From Palsa-506 sp963755815 (GTDB lineage Bacteria > Actinomycetota > Actinomycetes > Streptosporangiales > Streptosporangiaceae): 64,000 nt of DNA. Location: NCBI GenBank assembly GCA_963755815.1, contig CAVWLF010000010.1:186001-250000 (forward strand), given 5' to 3'. This document shows, one piece after another, positions 7,337 to 16,036 of the stretch (the stretch's first letter is position 1; every line of letters begins with the position of its first letter). The position numbers and the translations under genes were made by a program. A model generated the notes under the pieces. It searched no databases and was not told the DNA's origin. It saw only the letters and a list, made by a program, of their open reading frames with translations.

Positions 7337-8110
7337 TCAGGCGACGACGGCGAACAGCACGTACCCGTAGGTGAGACCGGTGGCGACCGGGTGCCGGGCC
7401 AGCCACGCGTCGGCTACCTTGGCCGGGAACTCGATGTGCAGGACGGCGTCGAGGTCGCTGCGGCGGTCGAAGGTCCAGGCCGAGTGGACCTCCCGGCGGA
7501 TCGCGCCGCGATCCCGCCACCAGCCGTCGGTCGTCTCCGCCTTCAGCTTCGGCCCGTCTGATGACGCGGCCGCCAGCAGCGTGGCGAACTCGCCCCAGCG
7601 GTAGTCGTTGTCGACCACGACGAGGCTGCCGCCGGGGCGCAGCACCCGCAGCACCTCGGTGAGGCCGGCGTCGGTGCCGGGCGGGAAGAAATAGGCGAAT
7701 CTGGCGTGCACGACATCGGCCGAGCGACTGGGCAGGCCCAGGTGCTCGGCCGAGCCGGCCACGACCTCGACATTGGGCATCCCCGCCACTGCGGCGGCGG
7801 CCTTCTCCCGTAGCACGGGATCCGGCTCGACGCCGATGACCCGCCTGGCCTCGGCCGCGTACCGGGGCAGCCAGAATCCCGTGCCGCAGCCAAGGTCCAC
7901 GATCGTGCGGCCGGACCAGGGCGCCAGCTGGCGCATCAGGTCGAGGACATGACCGCCGCGGTCGAGCGCGGCATTCTCGATCTCGTATATGCCGGGATGA
8001 TTGCCGATGTTGGGCGCGAAGGTCCAGTCCGGGAACGCCGGCGGCGCGTCAGTCGCCGGTGACGGGCTCGCGGCGGCCGGCCGGACCTCTACCGCGTTGG
8101 TGTCTTCCAC
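7337..8110 (-). CDS. Class I SAM-dependent methyltransferase
   Basis: A 257-residue Rossmann-type methyltransferase. Motif I is IVDLGCGTGFWLPRYA (about residue 70), motif II ends VIGVEPDP, and the post-motif ADVVHARFAYFF and LRPGGSLVVVDN correspond to motifs III-IV of the Methyltransf_11 group. The first 30 residues are an Ala/Pro-rich extension. The GTG start is 21 bases after the korB stop, so it is probably the last gene of the korA-korB operon. The substrate is unknown; a small-molecule or quinone-type acceptor is usual for this group. Confidence 0.85.
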   Translation of the reverse strand: MEDTNAVEVRPAAASPSPATDAPPAFPDWTFAPNIGNHPGIYEIENAALDRGGHVLDLMRQLAPWSGRTIVDLGCGTGFWLPRYAAEARRVIGVEPDPVLREKAAAAVAGMPNVEVVAGSAEHLGLPSRSADVVHARFAYFFPPGTDAGLTEVLRVLRPGGSLVVVDNDYRWGEFATLLAAASSDGPKLKAETTDGWWRDRGAIRREVHSAWTFDRRSDLDAVLHIEFPAKVADAWLARHPVATGLTYGYVLFAVVA

Positions 8111-8131
8111 CGGACGGCCATCAGCGCCTGG

Positions 8132-9331
8132 TCAGCCGACCTGCCACGTGTCGGCGCCGGCCAGCAGGGACGCGAGGTCGCCGTCACCGTTGCTCGTCCG
8201 GGCGGTCTCGATCTGGTCGGCCATCATCTCGTCGTAGCTGGGCCTGGGCACCTGCCGGAACACGCCGATCGGCGAATGCGCGAAGTCCACCGTGTCCAGC
8301 CGCGACAGCGCGAAGGCATAGGACGGGTCGTCCGCATGCGCATCGTGAACCAGCAGTGACCCGGGATCCGCCCCGGCCACGTCCGCCGCTTCGAGCGAGC
8401 CGTACCGGCCGAACCGCAGCCCCTGGCCGTTCTCCGCGCCGAACCGTACCGGCTCGCCGTGCTCCAGCCTGATCAGCCGGTCATCCCTGGATCCGGCATC
8501 GGTCACCGGCGCGAACGCGTCATCGTTGAAGATCGGGCAGTTCTGGTAGATCTCGACGAACGCGGTGCCGCGATGATCGGCGGCCGCCCGCAGCACCCCG
8601 GTGAGGTGCTTGCGGTCCGAGTCGATCGTCCTGGCCACGAAGCTGGCCTCGGCGCCCAGCGCCAGCGAGACCGGGTTGAAGGGCGTGTCCAGCGAGCCGA
8701 ACGGGGTCGACTTGGTGACCTTCCCCTGCTCCGAGGTGGGCGAGTACTGCCCCTTGGTCAGGCCGTAGATGCGGTTGTTGAACAGCAGGATCTTGATGTT
8801 GACGTTGCGGCGCAGGGCATGGATCAGGTGATTCCCGCCGATGGACAGGGCATCGCCATCCCCGGTGATCACCCAGACCGACAGGTCAGGACGGGACGCG
8901 GCCAGGCCGGTGGCTATCGCGGGGGCCCGGCCGTGGATTGAATGCATCCCGTAGCTGTTCACGTAGTAGGGCAGTCGCGAGGAACAGCCGATGCCAGAGA
9001 TAATAACGAGGTTCTCCCGCGGGATCTCCAGCTCCGGCAGGAAGGCCTGGAACGCGGCCAGGATCGCGTAGTCGCCGCAGCCGGGGCACCAGCGGACTTC
9101 CTGGTCGGATTTGAAGTCCCGGGTAGAAAGCTTCTCGTCCGCCTTCGGCACCAGGCTCAGCGAGGCGAACCGGCGCGGGCTGGCGGCGTCCTCGGCGCCG
9201 TCGTTCGGCAGGCCGCCGCCGGCCGGGCCCTGGCTGGCCGGGCTGCCCGCGGGGCCGCCGTTGGCGGGACTGTTGCCAGCGGGACTGTTGCCAGCGGGGC
9301 TGCGCGCTGGCCGGGCCGTAATTCGCCGCAC
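8132..9331 (-). CDS. korB: 2-oxoacid:ferredoxin oxidoreductase, beta subunit
   Basis: The thiamine-diphosphate-binding beta subunit of the two-subunit actinobacterial 2-oxoglutarate/pyruvate:ferredoxin oxidoreductase. It has RWCPGCGDYAILAAFQ (iron-sulfur/TPP region), GIGCSSRLPYYVN, SIHGRAPAIATGLA and GDGDALSIGGNHL with the ThDP Mg2+-binding GDGD followed by the NNRIYGLTKGQ loop. The first 55 or so residues, before LVPKADEKL, are a Pro/Gly/Ser/Asn-rich low-complexity extension with an exact 15-bp tandem repeat (9265-9294) encoding PAGNS units; homologues I remember begin near the LVPKADEK block, so a later start is possible. The GTG at 9331 is six bases past the korA stop. The complex oxidises a 2-oxoacid and reduces ferredoxin. 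Confidence 0.92.
   Translation of the reverse strand: MRRITARPARSPAGNSPAGNSPANGGPAGSPASQGPAGGGLPNDGAEDAASPRRFASLSLVPKADEKLSTRDFKSDQEVRWCPGCGDYAILAAFQAFLPELEIPRENLVIISGIGCSSRLPYYVNSYGMHSIHGRAPAIATGLAASRPDLSVWVITGDGDALSIGGNHLIHALRRNVNIKILLFNNRIYGLTKGQYSPTSEQGKVTKSTPFGSLDTPFNPVSLALGAEASFVARTIDSDRKHLTGVLRAAADHRGTAFVEIYQNCPIFNDDAFAPVTDAGSRDDRLIRLEHGEPVRFGAENGQGLRFGRYGSLEAADVAGADPGSLLVHDAHADDPSYAFALSRLDTVDFAHSPIGVFRQVPRPSYDEMMADQIETARTSNGDGDLASLLAGADTWQVG
9265..9294. repeat. 15-bp tandem repeat within korB
   Basis: Two exact units starting CGGGACTGTTGCCAG, in frame, encoding repeated Pro-Ala-Gly-Asn-Ser in the N-terminal extension of KorB. Confidence 0.8.
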
Positions 9332-9336
9332 CCTGC

Positions 9337-11202
9337 TCAGGCATTCGCGATCACATCCTGGATGACTCCGGCGAGCTCCGCGGCTTTGAACGGGAGCCCC
9401 CGGACCTGGTTGTAGGAGATGACATCGATCAGGTAGCGCCCGCGCAGCAGCAGCGCCAGCTGGCCCAGGTTGATCTCGGGCACGAGTACCTTCTCGTAGG
9501 CGTTCAGCACCTCATCGAGGTTCGCCGGGAACGGGCAGAGGTGCCGCAGGTGGGCCTGGGCCACCGCGCCGCCGGCCAGCCGCACCCGGCGGACCGCCGC
9601 TCCGATCGAGCCGAAGGTGGAGCCCCAGCCGAGGACCAGGACCCTCGCGTCCCCGTCCGGATCGTCCACCTCAAGCGGGCCGATGTCAGCGGCGATCCCG
9701 TCGATCTTCGCCTGGCGCAGCCGGACCATCCGGTCATGGTTGTCCGGGTCGTAGGAGATGGTCCCGGCGCCGTCGGCCTTCTCGATGCCGCCGATGCGGT
9801 GCTCAAGGCCCGGCGTGCCGGGCACGGCCCATGGCCGGGCCAGGGTTTTCGGATCCCGGCGGAACGGCATGAAGCCGCCCTCGCCGGCGCTCTGCTCGTC
9901 GCCCGGAACGGCGAACGAGAACTCGTCCCGCAGCTTGGCCAGGCTGTCCACGGCGGGGATCCGCCATGGCTCTGAGCCGTTCGCCAGGTAGCCGTCGGAC
10001 AGGATGATCACCGGCGTGCGGTACTTAACCGCGATCCGCACCGCCTCGATGGCGGTCTCGAAGCAATCGGACGGGGTGGCCGGGGCCAGCACCGGAACCG
10101 GCGACTCCCCGTTCCGGCCGTAGAGCGCCATCAGCAGGTCGGCTTGCTCGGTCTTGGTCGGCATGCCGGTCGACGGCCCCGCGCGCTGAATGTCGCAGAT
10201 GATCAGCGGCAGTTCCACCGAGACCGCCAGCCCGATCGTCTCGGCCTTCAGGCACATGCCCGGACCCGAGGTAGAGGTGACGCCGAGACCGCCGCCAAAT
10301 GACGCACCGAGCGCGGCGCCGACGCCGCTGATCTCGTCCTCCGCCTGGAAGGTGCGCACGCCGAATCGCTTGAGCTTGGACAGCTCATGCAGGATGTCCG
10401 AGGCCGGGGTGATCGGGTAGGAGCCCAGGAACAAGGGCAGGCCAGAGCGCCGCGATGCCGCGACCAGCCCGTAGGCCAGGGCGCTGTTGCCGGTGATGTT
10501 CCGGTAGAGGCCGGGGGTCAGCGTGGCCGGCTTTACCTCGTACTGGACCGAAAAGGCCTCGGTCGTCTCGCCGAAATTCCAGCCCGCCTGGAAGGCGGCG
10601 ATGTTCGCCTTCAGGATCTCCGGCTTGGCGGAAAACTTGGACTTGAGGAATTTCATCGTGCCGTCGGCCGGCCTGCTGTAAAGCCAGGAGAGCAAGCCGA
10701 GCGCGAACATATTTTTCGCCCGCTCGGCGTCTTTCCTGGTTACATCACAGCCGTCCAGCGCCTTGACGGTCATCGAGGTGATCGGCAGCGCGTGCAGCTG
10801 GTACGCCGACAGCGAGCCGTCCTCCAGCGGGTTCGCCGCATAGCCGACCTTGGCCAGGTTCCGCTTGGTGAACTCGTCGGTGTTCGCGATGATGTCCGCG
10901 CCGCGGGGCAGGTCGTCAAAGTTGGCCTTGAGCGCCGCCGGGTTCATGGCCACCAGCACGTCCGGGGCGTCGCCGGGCGTGAGGATGTCGTGGTCAGCGA
11001 AGTGGAGCTGGAAGCTCGACACCCCGGGCAGGGTGCCTGCGGGCGCCCGGATCTCGGCCGGGAAGTTCGGCAGGGTGGAGAGGTCGTTGCCGAACGACGC
11101 TGTCTCCTGGGTGAACCGGTCGCCGGCCAGCTGCATGCCGTCCCCGGAGTCGCCGGCGAACCTGATGATGACACGATCGCGTTGCTGGACCTGCTTGGTC
11201 AC
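9337..11202 (-). CDS. korA: 2-oxoacid:ferredoxin oxidoreductase, alpha subunit
   Basis: A fused gamma-alpha subunit: the first 190 residues are the gamma domain (IIRFAGDSGDGMQLAGDRF, a Rossmann-like start), followed by the alpha/pyrimidine-binding domain (GNSALAYGLVAASRRSGLPLF, YPITPASDILHEL, FQAEDEISGVGAALGASFGG with the conserved Glu, TSTSGPGMCLKAE). The GTG at 11202 is chosen over the upstream start at 11247 because it has GGAGGAGG about ten bases before it and homologues begin near TKQVQQRDRVI. It precedes korB with a five-base gap. Such KorAB enzymes let oxygen-tolerant actinomycetes run a ferredoxin-linked step in place of 2-oxoglutarate dehydrogenase. Confidence 0.93.
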   Translation of the reverse strand: MTKQVQQRDRVIIRFAGDSGDGMQLAGDRFTQETASFGNDLSTLPNFPAEIRAPAGTLPGVSSFQLHFADHDILTPGDAPDVLVAMNPAALKANFDDLPRGADIIANTDEFTKRNLAKVGYAANPLEDGSLSAYQLHALPITSMTVKALDGCDVTRKDAERAKNMFALGLLSWLYSRPADGTMKFLKSKFSAKPEILKANIAAFQAGWNFGETTEAFSVQYEVKPATLTPGLYRNITGNSALAYGLVAASRRSGLPLFLGSYPITPASDILHELSKLKRFGVRTFQAEDEISGVGAALGASFGGGLGVTSTSGPGMCLKAETIGLAVSVELPLIICDIQRAGPSTGMPTKTEQADLLMALYGRNGESPVPVLAPATPSDCFETAIEAVRIAVKYRTPVIILSDGYLANGSEPWRIPAVDSLAKLRDEFSFAVPGDEQSAGEGGFMPFRRDPKTLARPWAVPGTPGLEHRIGGIEKADGAGTISYDPDNHDRMVRLRQAKIDGIAADIGPLEVDDPDGDARVLVLGWGSTFGSIGAAVRRVRLAGGAVAQAHLRHLCPFPANLDEVLNAYEKVLVPEINLGQLALLLRGRYLIDVISYNQVRGLPFKAAELAGVIQDVIANA

Positions 11203-11864
11203 AGTGCGAGGACCTCCTCCACGCGCCGCAGCCGGGCTACCTGACACGGTGACGGCGTGCGTCCTTTCAGCGCCGGCCTGCGGCCGGGGCGTGAAGTTAG
11301 GGTTAGCAGCATCTTACCTGCGAGGCATCTCATCGGTGGTCGGATGCGCCTTCCTGGGCTGCCGCGAAGCTGTCGCTATCCGCCAACTATCCAGCCGACG
11401 TGCCCCGAGGCGTAGCATAGTGCGATTCTATGACAGAACTGTGCTGAAATGAGTTCTCTCTGTAATATGACGCAGCTCAGGGCACCCGGGTTCACGCTGC
11501 CCTGGCTGTCGCTCACACGAACATAGCGCGGGGCTGGTACGGCTGTGCACCGGCGGCGCTACTGGGGCCGGCGCGGTCCGCCGTGCGCCGCTGGTGCCCG
11601 CCGCCAGCGCCCGCCAGCGCCCCGGCCCGCCTGCCAGCGCCCCGGCCAGCGCCCCCGGCCGCCCGGTAGGAAGCTTTTGTGGCGGTGGGTTTCCTTTCTG
11701 GCGGCCTGCCAGCTATGCTCACTTAAAGTGTTGATTCGATTGCACTGCGGAGTTTCTGGCCTTCGGCACGTCGGGGCGCACGGGCAGTCTGCGCCGGTCC
11801 GGCGGCTGGAGCGGGGGCCGTGTGCAAGGCGGATCTTCCGCGCTGATGAGGGGAACGCGGGCAG
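11203..11864. other. Long intergenic region between korA and the 202-residue hypothetical gene
   Basis: About 660 bases without a supported gene. It should contain the leftward kor promoter and a rightward promoter. The section 11585-11665 is a low-complexity run built from CGCCAGCGCC-like units on the plus strand. An AT-richer patch near 11395-11475 is the best place for the kor promoter, but I could not fix -35/-10 boxes. Confidence 0.5.
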
Positions 11865-12473
11865 ATGGATAACCGTACCGAGGATCGCATCCGTACCGAG
11901 GAGCGCGCGCAGGCCGCGGAAGGCGTCCTGGCCGAGGAACGCGTCGCCGACAGCGCCACCGGGGGGCCGGGGCGGCCGGTCGCGCGGAGCTCGCTGCACG
12001 GGCCGCCCGCCAGGTCGGTGCCGCTGCACCAGCCCGAGTCCCGCGACGCCAACCTGCGCGATGCGCTCGACACCGCCCTGAACGGTGCCGTGCTCAGCGA
12101 TCGCGACCGGCAGTTCCTGAGCAGGCTGGTCAAGCTGGACAAGCGGAACGGGCTGGCGGTGGTGTCCCTGATCTGGCGGGCGCGGCTGGCGGGCCGGGCT
12201 GAGGTGGGGCTCACCGCGCGCCAGCTGGACGTGGTGCTCGTCGCACTCCGGGATGCCGCGGTCTACCGGGACTCGGGAATCGACTCCATGGGCTGCTGGG
12301 CTTGCGAGAACGTCCCGGGCGGCCGATGCTCCGAGCACGTCAAGGACATCGACCGGGCCCGCGCCTGTACCGAGCTGGCCACGGCCCTGGCCTCGGGCGG
12401 GATCAGCCCGGGGGAGCTGCCGCAGCCCAGCGAGATCGCGGGCTACCGCCGGTTCGCCACGGTGGCGTCTTAA
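11865..12473 (+). CDS. Hypothetical protein with a C-terminal Cys cluster
   Basis: A 202-residue protein whose ATG follows GAGGGGAA by about ten bases. The first 65 residues are charged and Pro-rich, probably disordered. The middle (NLRDALDTALNGAVLSDRDRQFLSRLV and on) is helical. The C-terminal part contains GCWACENVPGGRCSEH, a CxxC-x6-C-x2-H cluster that could bind zinc, then a helix with ARACTELATALASG. I recall similar uncharacterised actinobacterial proteins but cannot give a function. It converges on yajQ, 23 bases away. Confidence 0.7.
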   Translation: MDNRTEDRIRTEERAQAAEGVLAEERVADSATGGPGRPVARSSLHGPPARSVPLHQPESRDANLRDALDTALNGAVLSDRDRQFLSRLVKLDKRNGLAVVSLIWRARLAGRAEVGLTARQLDVVLVALRDAAVYRDSGIDSMGCWACENVPGGRCSEHVKDIDRARACTELATALASGGISPGELPQPSEIAGYRRFATVAS

Positions 12474-12496
12474 GCCCGCGCCGCCGCGGCCGGGGT

Positions 12497-12991
12497 TCAG
12501 CGGTAGTTGACGAACTGCAGGGCGAGGTCGAATTCCTTGCCCTTCAGCAGGCTGATCACCTGCTGGAGGTCGTCCTTCTTCTTGGCCGAGACGCGCAGCT
12601 CATCGCCCTGCACCTGGGCGCGGACGCCTTTCGGGAACTCATCCCTGATGATCTTCGAGATCTTCCGGGCGTCGTCCTGCGAGATGCCCTCCTTGAGCGC
12701 GACGGCCAGCCGGTACTCCTTGCCGGAGGGCTTCGGCTCGCCGGGATCGAGGACCTTGAGCGAGACTGACCGCCTGACCAGCTTGTCCTTGAAGACGTCG
12801 AGCACGGCGCTGGCACGTTCCTCGCTGTTGGCCTTGATCTCCACGGCCTGATCGCCGGACCAGGCGATGGACGCCCCCACGCCGCGGAAATCGAATCGGG
12901 TCCCGATCTCCTTGGCCGCCTGGTTCAGCGCGTTGTCGAGTTCCTGACGGTTGATTTTCGACACGATGTCGAATGAAGATTCTGATGCCAC
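12497..12991 (-). CDS. YajQ-family nucleotide-binding protein
   Basis: A 164-residue YajQ-family protein. The N-terminus ASESSFDIVSKINRQELDNA and the block IGTRFDFRGVG are diagnostic, as are VSLKVLDPGEPKPSGKEYR and the end DLALQFVNYR. The fold is two ferredoxin-like halves; some members bind cyclic di-GMP or act as transcription co-regulators. The GTG at 12991 is chosen because the family begins at the SSFDIVS block; the upstream extension (12 residues) looks untranslated. Confidence 0.92.
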   Translation of the reverse strand: MASESSFDIVSKINRQELDNALNQAAKEIGTRFDFRGVGASIAWSGDQAVEIKANSEERASAVLDVFKDKLVRRSVSLKVLDPGEPKPSGKEYRLAVALKEGISQDDARKISKIIRDEFPKGVRAQVQGDELRVSAKKKDDLQQVISLLKGKEFDLALQFVNYR

Positions 12992-13152
12992 GGATCCCAG
13001 GTTAGACGGCGGCAACCTGACCGGCACGGCGGGTGCGCTTGCGAGGGAACGTGGCGGGCCGATCGCGCAGGTCCCTGGCCGGGTTCCGCATGCTGCCGCC
13101 GACTGCGGGTTCCGCTATCCTTCACTGTGCCGTCCGACTTGAGGCGGCGCGA

Positions 13153-13237
13153 GGCAGGTTGCCCGAGCGGCCAAAGGGAGCGGTCTGTAAAACCGTCGGC
13201 TAAGCCTACGTTGGTTCGAACCCAACACCTGCCACCA
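13153..13237 (+). tRNA. tRNA-Tyr (anticodon GTA)
   Basis: A class II tRNA with a long variable arm. The acceptor GGCAGGT pairs with ACCTGCC, the discriminator is A and CCA is encoded. Anticodon loop CTGTAAA (13185-13191) lies on stem GCGGT/ACCGT, giving anticodon GTA at 13187-13189. The T arm is GTTGG-TTCGAAC-CCAAC. Confidence 0.97.
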
Positions 13238-13248
13238 CACAAGCAAAA

Positions 13249-13288
13249 CAGCCCCTGGCCTGCACATATGCGGTCGGGGGCTGAGTTT
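13249..13288 (+). terminator. Probable terminator of the tRNA-Tyr transcript
   Basis: CAGCCCC (13249-13255) pairs with GGGGCTG (13277-13283) across a 21-base loop that has a small inner GCA/TGC helix; GAGTTT follows. Position 11 bases after the tRNA fits a terminator. Confidence 0.55.
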
Positions 13289-13500
13289 GCCCGGTGCGGT
13301 TATGTGCGGCCGAGGGCGGGCGTAGGCGGGTGGCTGTGCCCAATACGTGCCCAAGATCGCGGCGAACTGATGTATGCCCGGGTAGCGGATGCACCCGCAA
13401 CTCTCTAGGGATCAGATGCTCAGGGCAGCTGAGGATATGTCAGCCCGGGGAGGGTAGCGGCTTACCGTGGTAATGACTGCCTGAGGGGCGGAGCTGCGCG

Positions 13501-14739
13501 ATGGGAGACAATGCCGTCTCATGCCGGGCTGCGGGCTCGCGGCGGGGCAAAGCGCCGGCCGTGGTCGCCGCGGCCGTGGTCGCCGCGGTGATCGTCTTGA
13601 CCGGGACGGCCTGTAGCACGGTGACCGCAGGCGCGTCGGCCCGGGCCAAGGCGCCTGCGGTCACCGTACTGAAACAGGGCGCGGACAACGGCAACGGCGA
13701 CATCTTCATCACGCCGGGCGGGGGCAGCGTGAGCGGCCCTGAGATCATCAGCAACACCGGCAAGGTGATCTGGTTTCACCGTCTTCCGGCACACGAACTG
13801 GCCTCTGACTTCCGCACGCAGACCTACCAGGGCAAGCCGGTGCTCACCTGGTGGCAGGGTCCTCCCGACCTGGGCGCCGTCTCGGGCGGGACCGACTACA
13901 TCTACAACGACCGCTACCAGAAGATCGCCGAGGTCAAGGGCGGCAACGGCTACTCAGCCGACGGCCAGGAATTCCTCATCACGCCCCGGAACACGGCGCT
14001 GATCATCGCCGACACCATCACGACCGCGAACCTGACGTCCATCGGCGGCCCCCCCGACCAGAAGGTCGTCGATAGCATCGTGCAGGAGATCGACATCAGC
14101 ACCGGCAAGGTGCTCTTCCAGTGGAACGCCGCCGACCACGTCCCCTATAAGGACAGCGAGCAGCCGCGGCCCGCCTCGGCCGCCATCCCCTGGAACTGGT
14201 TCTACATCAACGCCGTCCATCTCGACACCGACGGCGATCTGCTGATCAGCGCCCGCTACGCCTGGGCCGTCTACAAGGTCAGCCTGCGCACCGGGAAGAT
14301 TATCTGGGTACTCGGCGGCAAGCACAGCACGTTCAGGCCCAAGGCCGCGCCCGGCCAGGTCCTCGACAAGGCGGGCGAGATCTTCGCCTACCAGCACGAC
14401 CCCGAGGCCATCGGGCACAACGAGTACACGCTGTTCGACGACGAGTCCGGCGGCAACGGCAGCTACCTGCTTCACTACAGCCGGGTAGTCACCGTCCGGC
14501 TGAATCTGGCGACAAAAGTGGCCACATTGGTGAAATCCGTCAGGCAACCCGAGGACCTGCTGGCCACAGAAGAGGGAAACGCACAAACCACCCGCAACGG
14601 CGACTTGTTCGTCAGCTGGGGCAACCTGGCCTACATCTCCGAGTTCAGCCCGACCGGGCAGCTGCTGTTCAACGCCCAGTTGCCAGGCGCTGACATCACC
14701 TACCGGGCCTACCGCCTGCCCTGGCATCCGGCCACTTAA
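13501..14739 (+). CDS. Arylsulfotransferase-like (ASST) beta-propeller protein, probably exported
   Basis: A 412-residue protein of the arylsulfotransferase family. After a positively charged N-terminus comes a hydrophobic export segment (VVAAVIVLTGTACSTVTAG) with a possible, atypical lipobox ending in Cys. The body has the repeated propeller strands of the family: ITPGGGSVSGPEIISNTGKVIWFH, then QGKPVLTWWQG, then NAVHLDTDGDLLISARYAWAVYKV and WVLGGKHSTF, then YQHDPEAIGHNEYTLFDD. The His-rich central positions match those that hold the sulphate acceptor in ASST-type enzymes. Biochemical activity of the Gram-positive members is largely unproven, so the sulfotransferase name is by family only. 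Confidence 0.82.
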   Translation: MGDNAVSCRAAGSRRGKAPAVVAAAVVAAVIVLTGTACSTVTAGASARAKAPAVTVLKQGADNGNGDIFITPGGGSVSGPEIISNTGKVIWFHRLPAHELASDFRTQTYQGKPVLTWWQGPPDLGAVSGGTDYIYNDRYQKIAEVKGGNGYSADGQEFLITPRNTALIIADTITTANLTSIGGPPDQKVVDSIVQEIDISTGKVLFQWNAADHVPYKDSEQPRPASAAIPWNWFYINAVHLDTDGDLLISARYAWAVYKVSLRTGKIIWVLGGKHSTFRPKAAPGQVLDKAGEIFAYQHDPEAIGHNEYTLFDDESGGNGSYLLHYSRVVTVRLNLATKVATLVKSVRQPEDLLATEEGNAQTTRNGDLFVSWGNLAYISEFSPTGQLLFNAQLPGADITYRAYRLPWHPAT

Positions 14740-14819
14740 GCAGCCTCCGGACCCGAGTTAGCCACCGGTCAGCGGCCTGGTGCCGGTCACTGTCAGAGGC
14801 GGCCGCGATACTGGCTCGC

Positions 14820-15191
14820 ATGTCTGATTCGATCAAGTTTGGCTCGGTCGCGCTTGAATGCCCGGACGCCAGGCAGCTGGCCGCGTTCTATGCGGAGATC
14901 ACCGGCGGCACGATAACTTCCGCGGACGACGACTGGGCGACGCTCAAGTGCCCGGGCGGGGATATCGACTTCCAGACCGCACCCGGCTACCAGCCGCCGG
15001 CCTGGCCCGACCCGTCTTCGTCCATGCAGATGCACCTGGACTTCCTGGTCGACGACGCGGACGCGGCGGAAGCCCGGGTGCTGGCGGCCGGCGCGACGAA
15101 GTTCGGCGTCCAGCCCGGTGACCACTTCCGTGTCTACGCCGACCCGGCCGGCCACCCGTTCTGCCTGTGCATCGAGGGCGGCCTGGCCTAG
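14820..15191 (+). CDS. VOC-superfamily protein
   Basis: A 123-residue VOC protein: SVALECPDARQLAAFYAEITGG opens the first module, MQMHLDFLVDDADAAEARVLAAGATK the second, and DPAGHPFCLCIEG closes it with the metal-ligand Glu. It converges on and overlaps the APH-like gene by four bases at its stop codon. Third VOC gene in 15 kb; substrate unknown. Confidence 0.87.
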   Translation: MSDSIKFGSVALECPDARQLAAFYAEITGGTITSADDDWATLKCPGGDIDFQTAPGYQPPAWPDPSSSMQMHLDFLVDDADAAEARVLAAGATKFGVQPGDHFRVYADPAGHPFCLCIEGGLA

Positions 15192-15994
15192 CCCGGCTGG
15201 CTGAGGCGGGCGGTGATCGCCGGGGCCGTCTCGCGCAGCCACGCCTCGGCGCGCGGCAGCTCGTCCTTGGCGCCGTCCTCCCATAGCTTGCGGAACACCG
15301 GGTCCAGCTCGGCCGAGGCACGGGAATCCTCGTGATACCGACGCGCCATCTCGACGGCGAACGGCGCCAGCTCCGCGCGATGCTGCGCGGTCATGCCGTA
15401 GGCGTCCGCGAACACCGCGACCCGGTGCGGGATGTCGGCGCCGGTGAACGCGGGCGCCCGGTCCCGCGGATCGCGCAGCGGCGCCCAGTACCACAGCGCG
15501 TTGGCGATGTCGTAGAGCCGGGTGGTCGGCTTGGCCAGGTCGAAGTCGATCAGCGCGGCCGGCAGCCCGTCGCGGAAGACCACGTTGCCCGGGTAGTAGT
15601 CGCGGTGACTGACCAGCTCGGCCTCTCCGGTGACCTGGCGTCCCGTGCTGGCCGGCGTCCCGCCCCACACCGCATCGGGCGGCGGCGCCCACCCGGCCGA
15701 CGCCTCATGCAGCGCGCGGATCAGCCGGGCCAGGGCGACGAGCACCTCATCGCCCGCCGTCTCGGCCGGCAGCGGGTTGCGCGGCACGTCGCCGGGCACG
15801 AACGACAGCACCTCGCGTCCGTGCTCGTCGACGCCGAGCGGAAGCGGCGCGCCGGTGAACCCGGCGTCGCGCAGGTGGGCCAGGTACGCCTGGATGGTCA
15901 GGCTGAACGGCCGCAGCGGCCGCCGCACCGTGTCCCCGATCCGCACGATCCCCGCGGTGACGCCATCCCCGGTCAGCAGCTCGCCTTCGCTCAT
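15188..15994 (-). CDS. Aminoglycoside/choline kinase-type phosphotransferase
   Basis: A 268-residue APH-family protein. The catalytic loop is VSHRDYYPGNVVF (family HxDxxxxN with His-Arg-Asp and Asn), followed by ALIDFDLA with the metal-binding Asp. The N-lobe contains LTIQAYLAHLRDAG and LPLGVDEHGREVLSFVPGDVP, equivalent to the ATP-binding sheet. The start ATG at 15994 is preferred to the upstream frame because MSEGELLTGDG fits the fold. The IS element ends 14 bases upstream of this ATG, so the native promoter has probably been pushed 1.5 kb away and the gene may now be silent or read from the element. Substrate unknown; antibiotic resistance is possible but unproven. Confidence 0.87.
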   Translation of the reverse strand: MSEGELLTGDGVTAGIVRIGDTVRRPLRPFSLTIQAYLAHLRDAGFTGAPLPLGVDEHGREVLSFVPGDVPRNPLPAETAGDEVLVALARLIRALHEASAGWAPPPDAVWGGTPASTGRQVTGEAELVSHRDYYPGNVVFRDGLPAALIDFDLAKPTTRLYDIANALWYWAPLRDPRDRAPAFTGADIPHRVAVFADAYGMTAQHRAELAPFAVEMARRYHEDSRASAELDPVFRKLWEDGAKDELPRAEAWLRETAPAITARLSQPG

Positions 15995-16011
15995 ACCGCA
16001 GCAGCCTAAGG

Positions 16012-16036
16012 GTCTCGCCGTAAGTTCATCGGGGGT
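16012..16036. repeat. Left terminal inverted repeat of the IS element
   Basis: Reads GTCTCGCCGTAAGTTCATCG and a few more G/T; complementary to the repeat at 17533-17558 with about two mismatches and one missing base. Confidence 0.82.

Noticed and set aside
8132..9331. korB as two genes
   Set aside because: The frame is continuous and the N-terminal extension explains the extra length.
13238..13500. Phage or integrative-element scar after tRNA-Tyr (strings such as GTGCCCAA)
   Set aside because: No integrase gene and no copy of the tRNA 3' end was seen; a terminator explains the hairpin.
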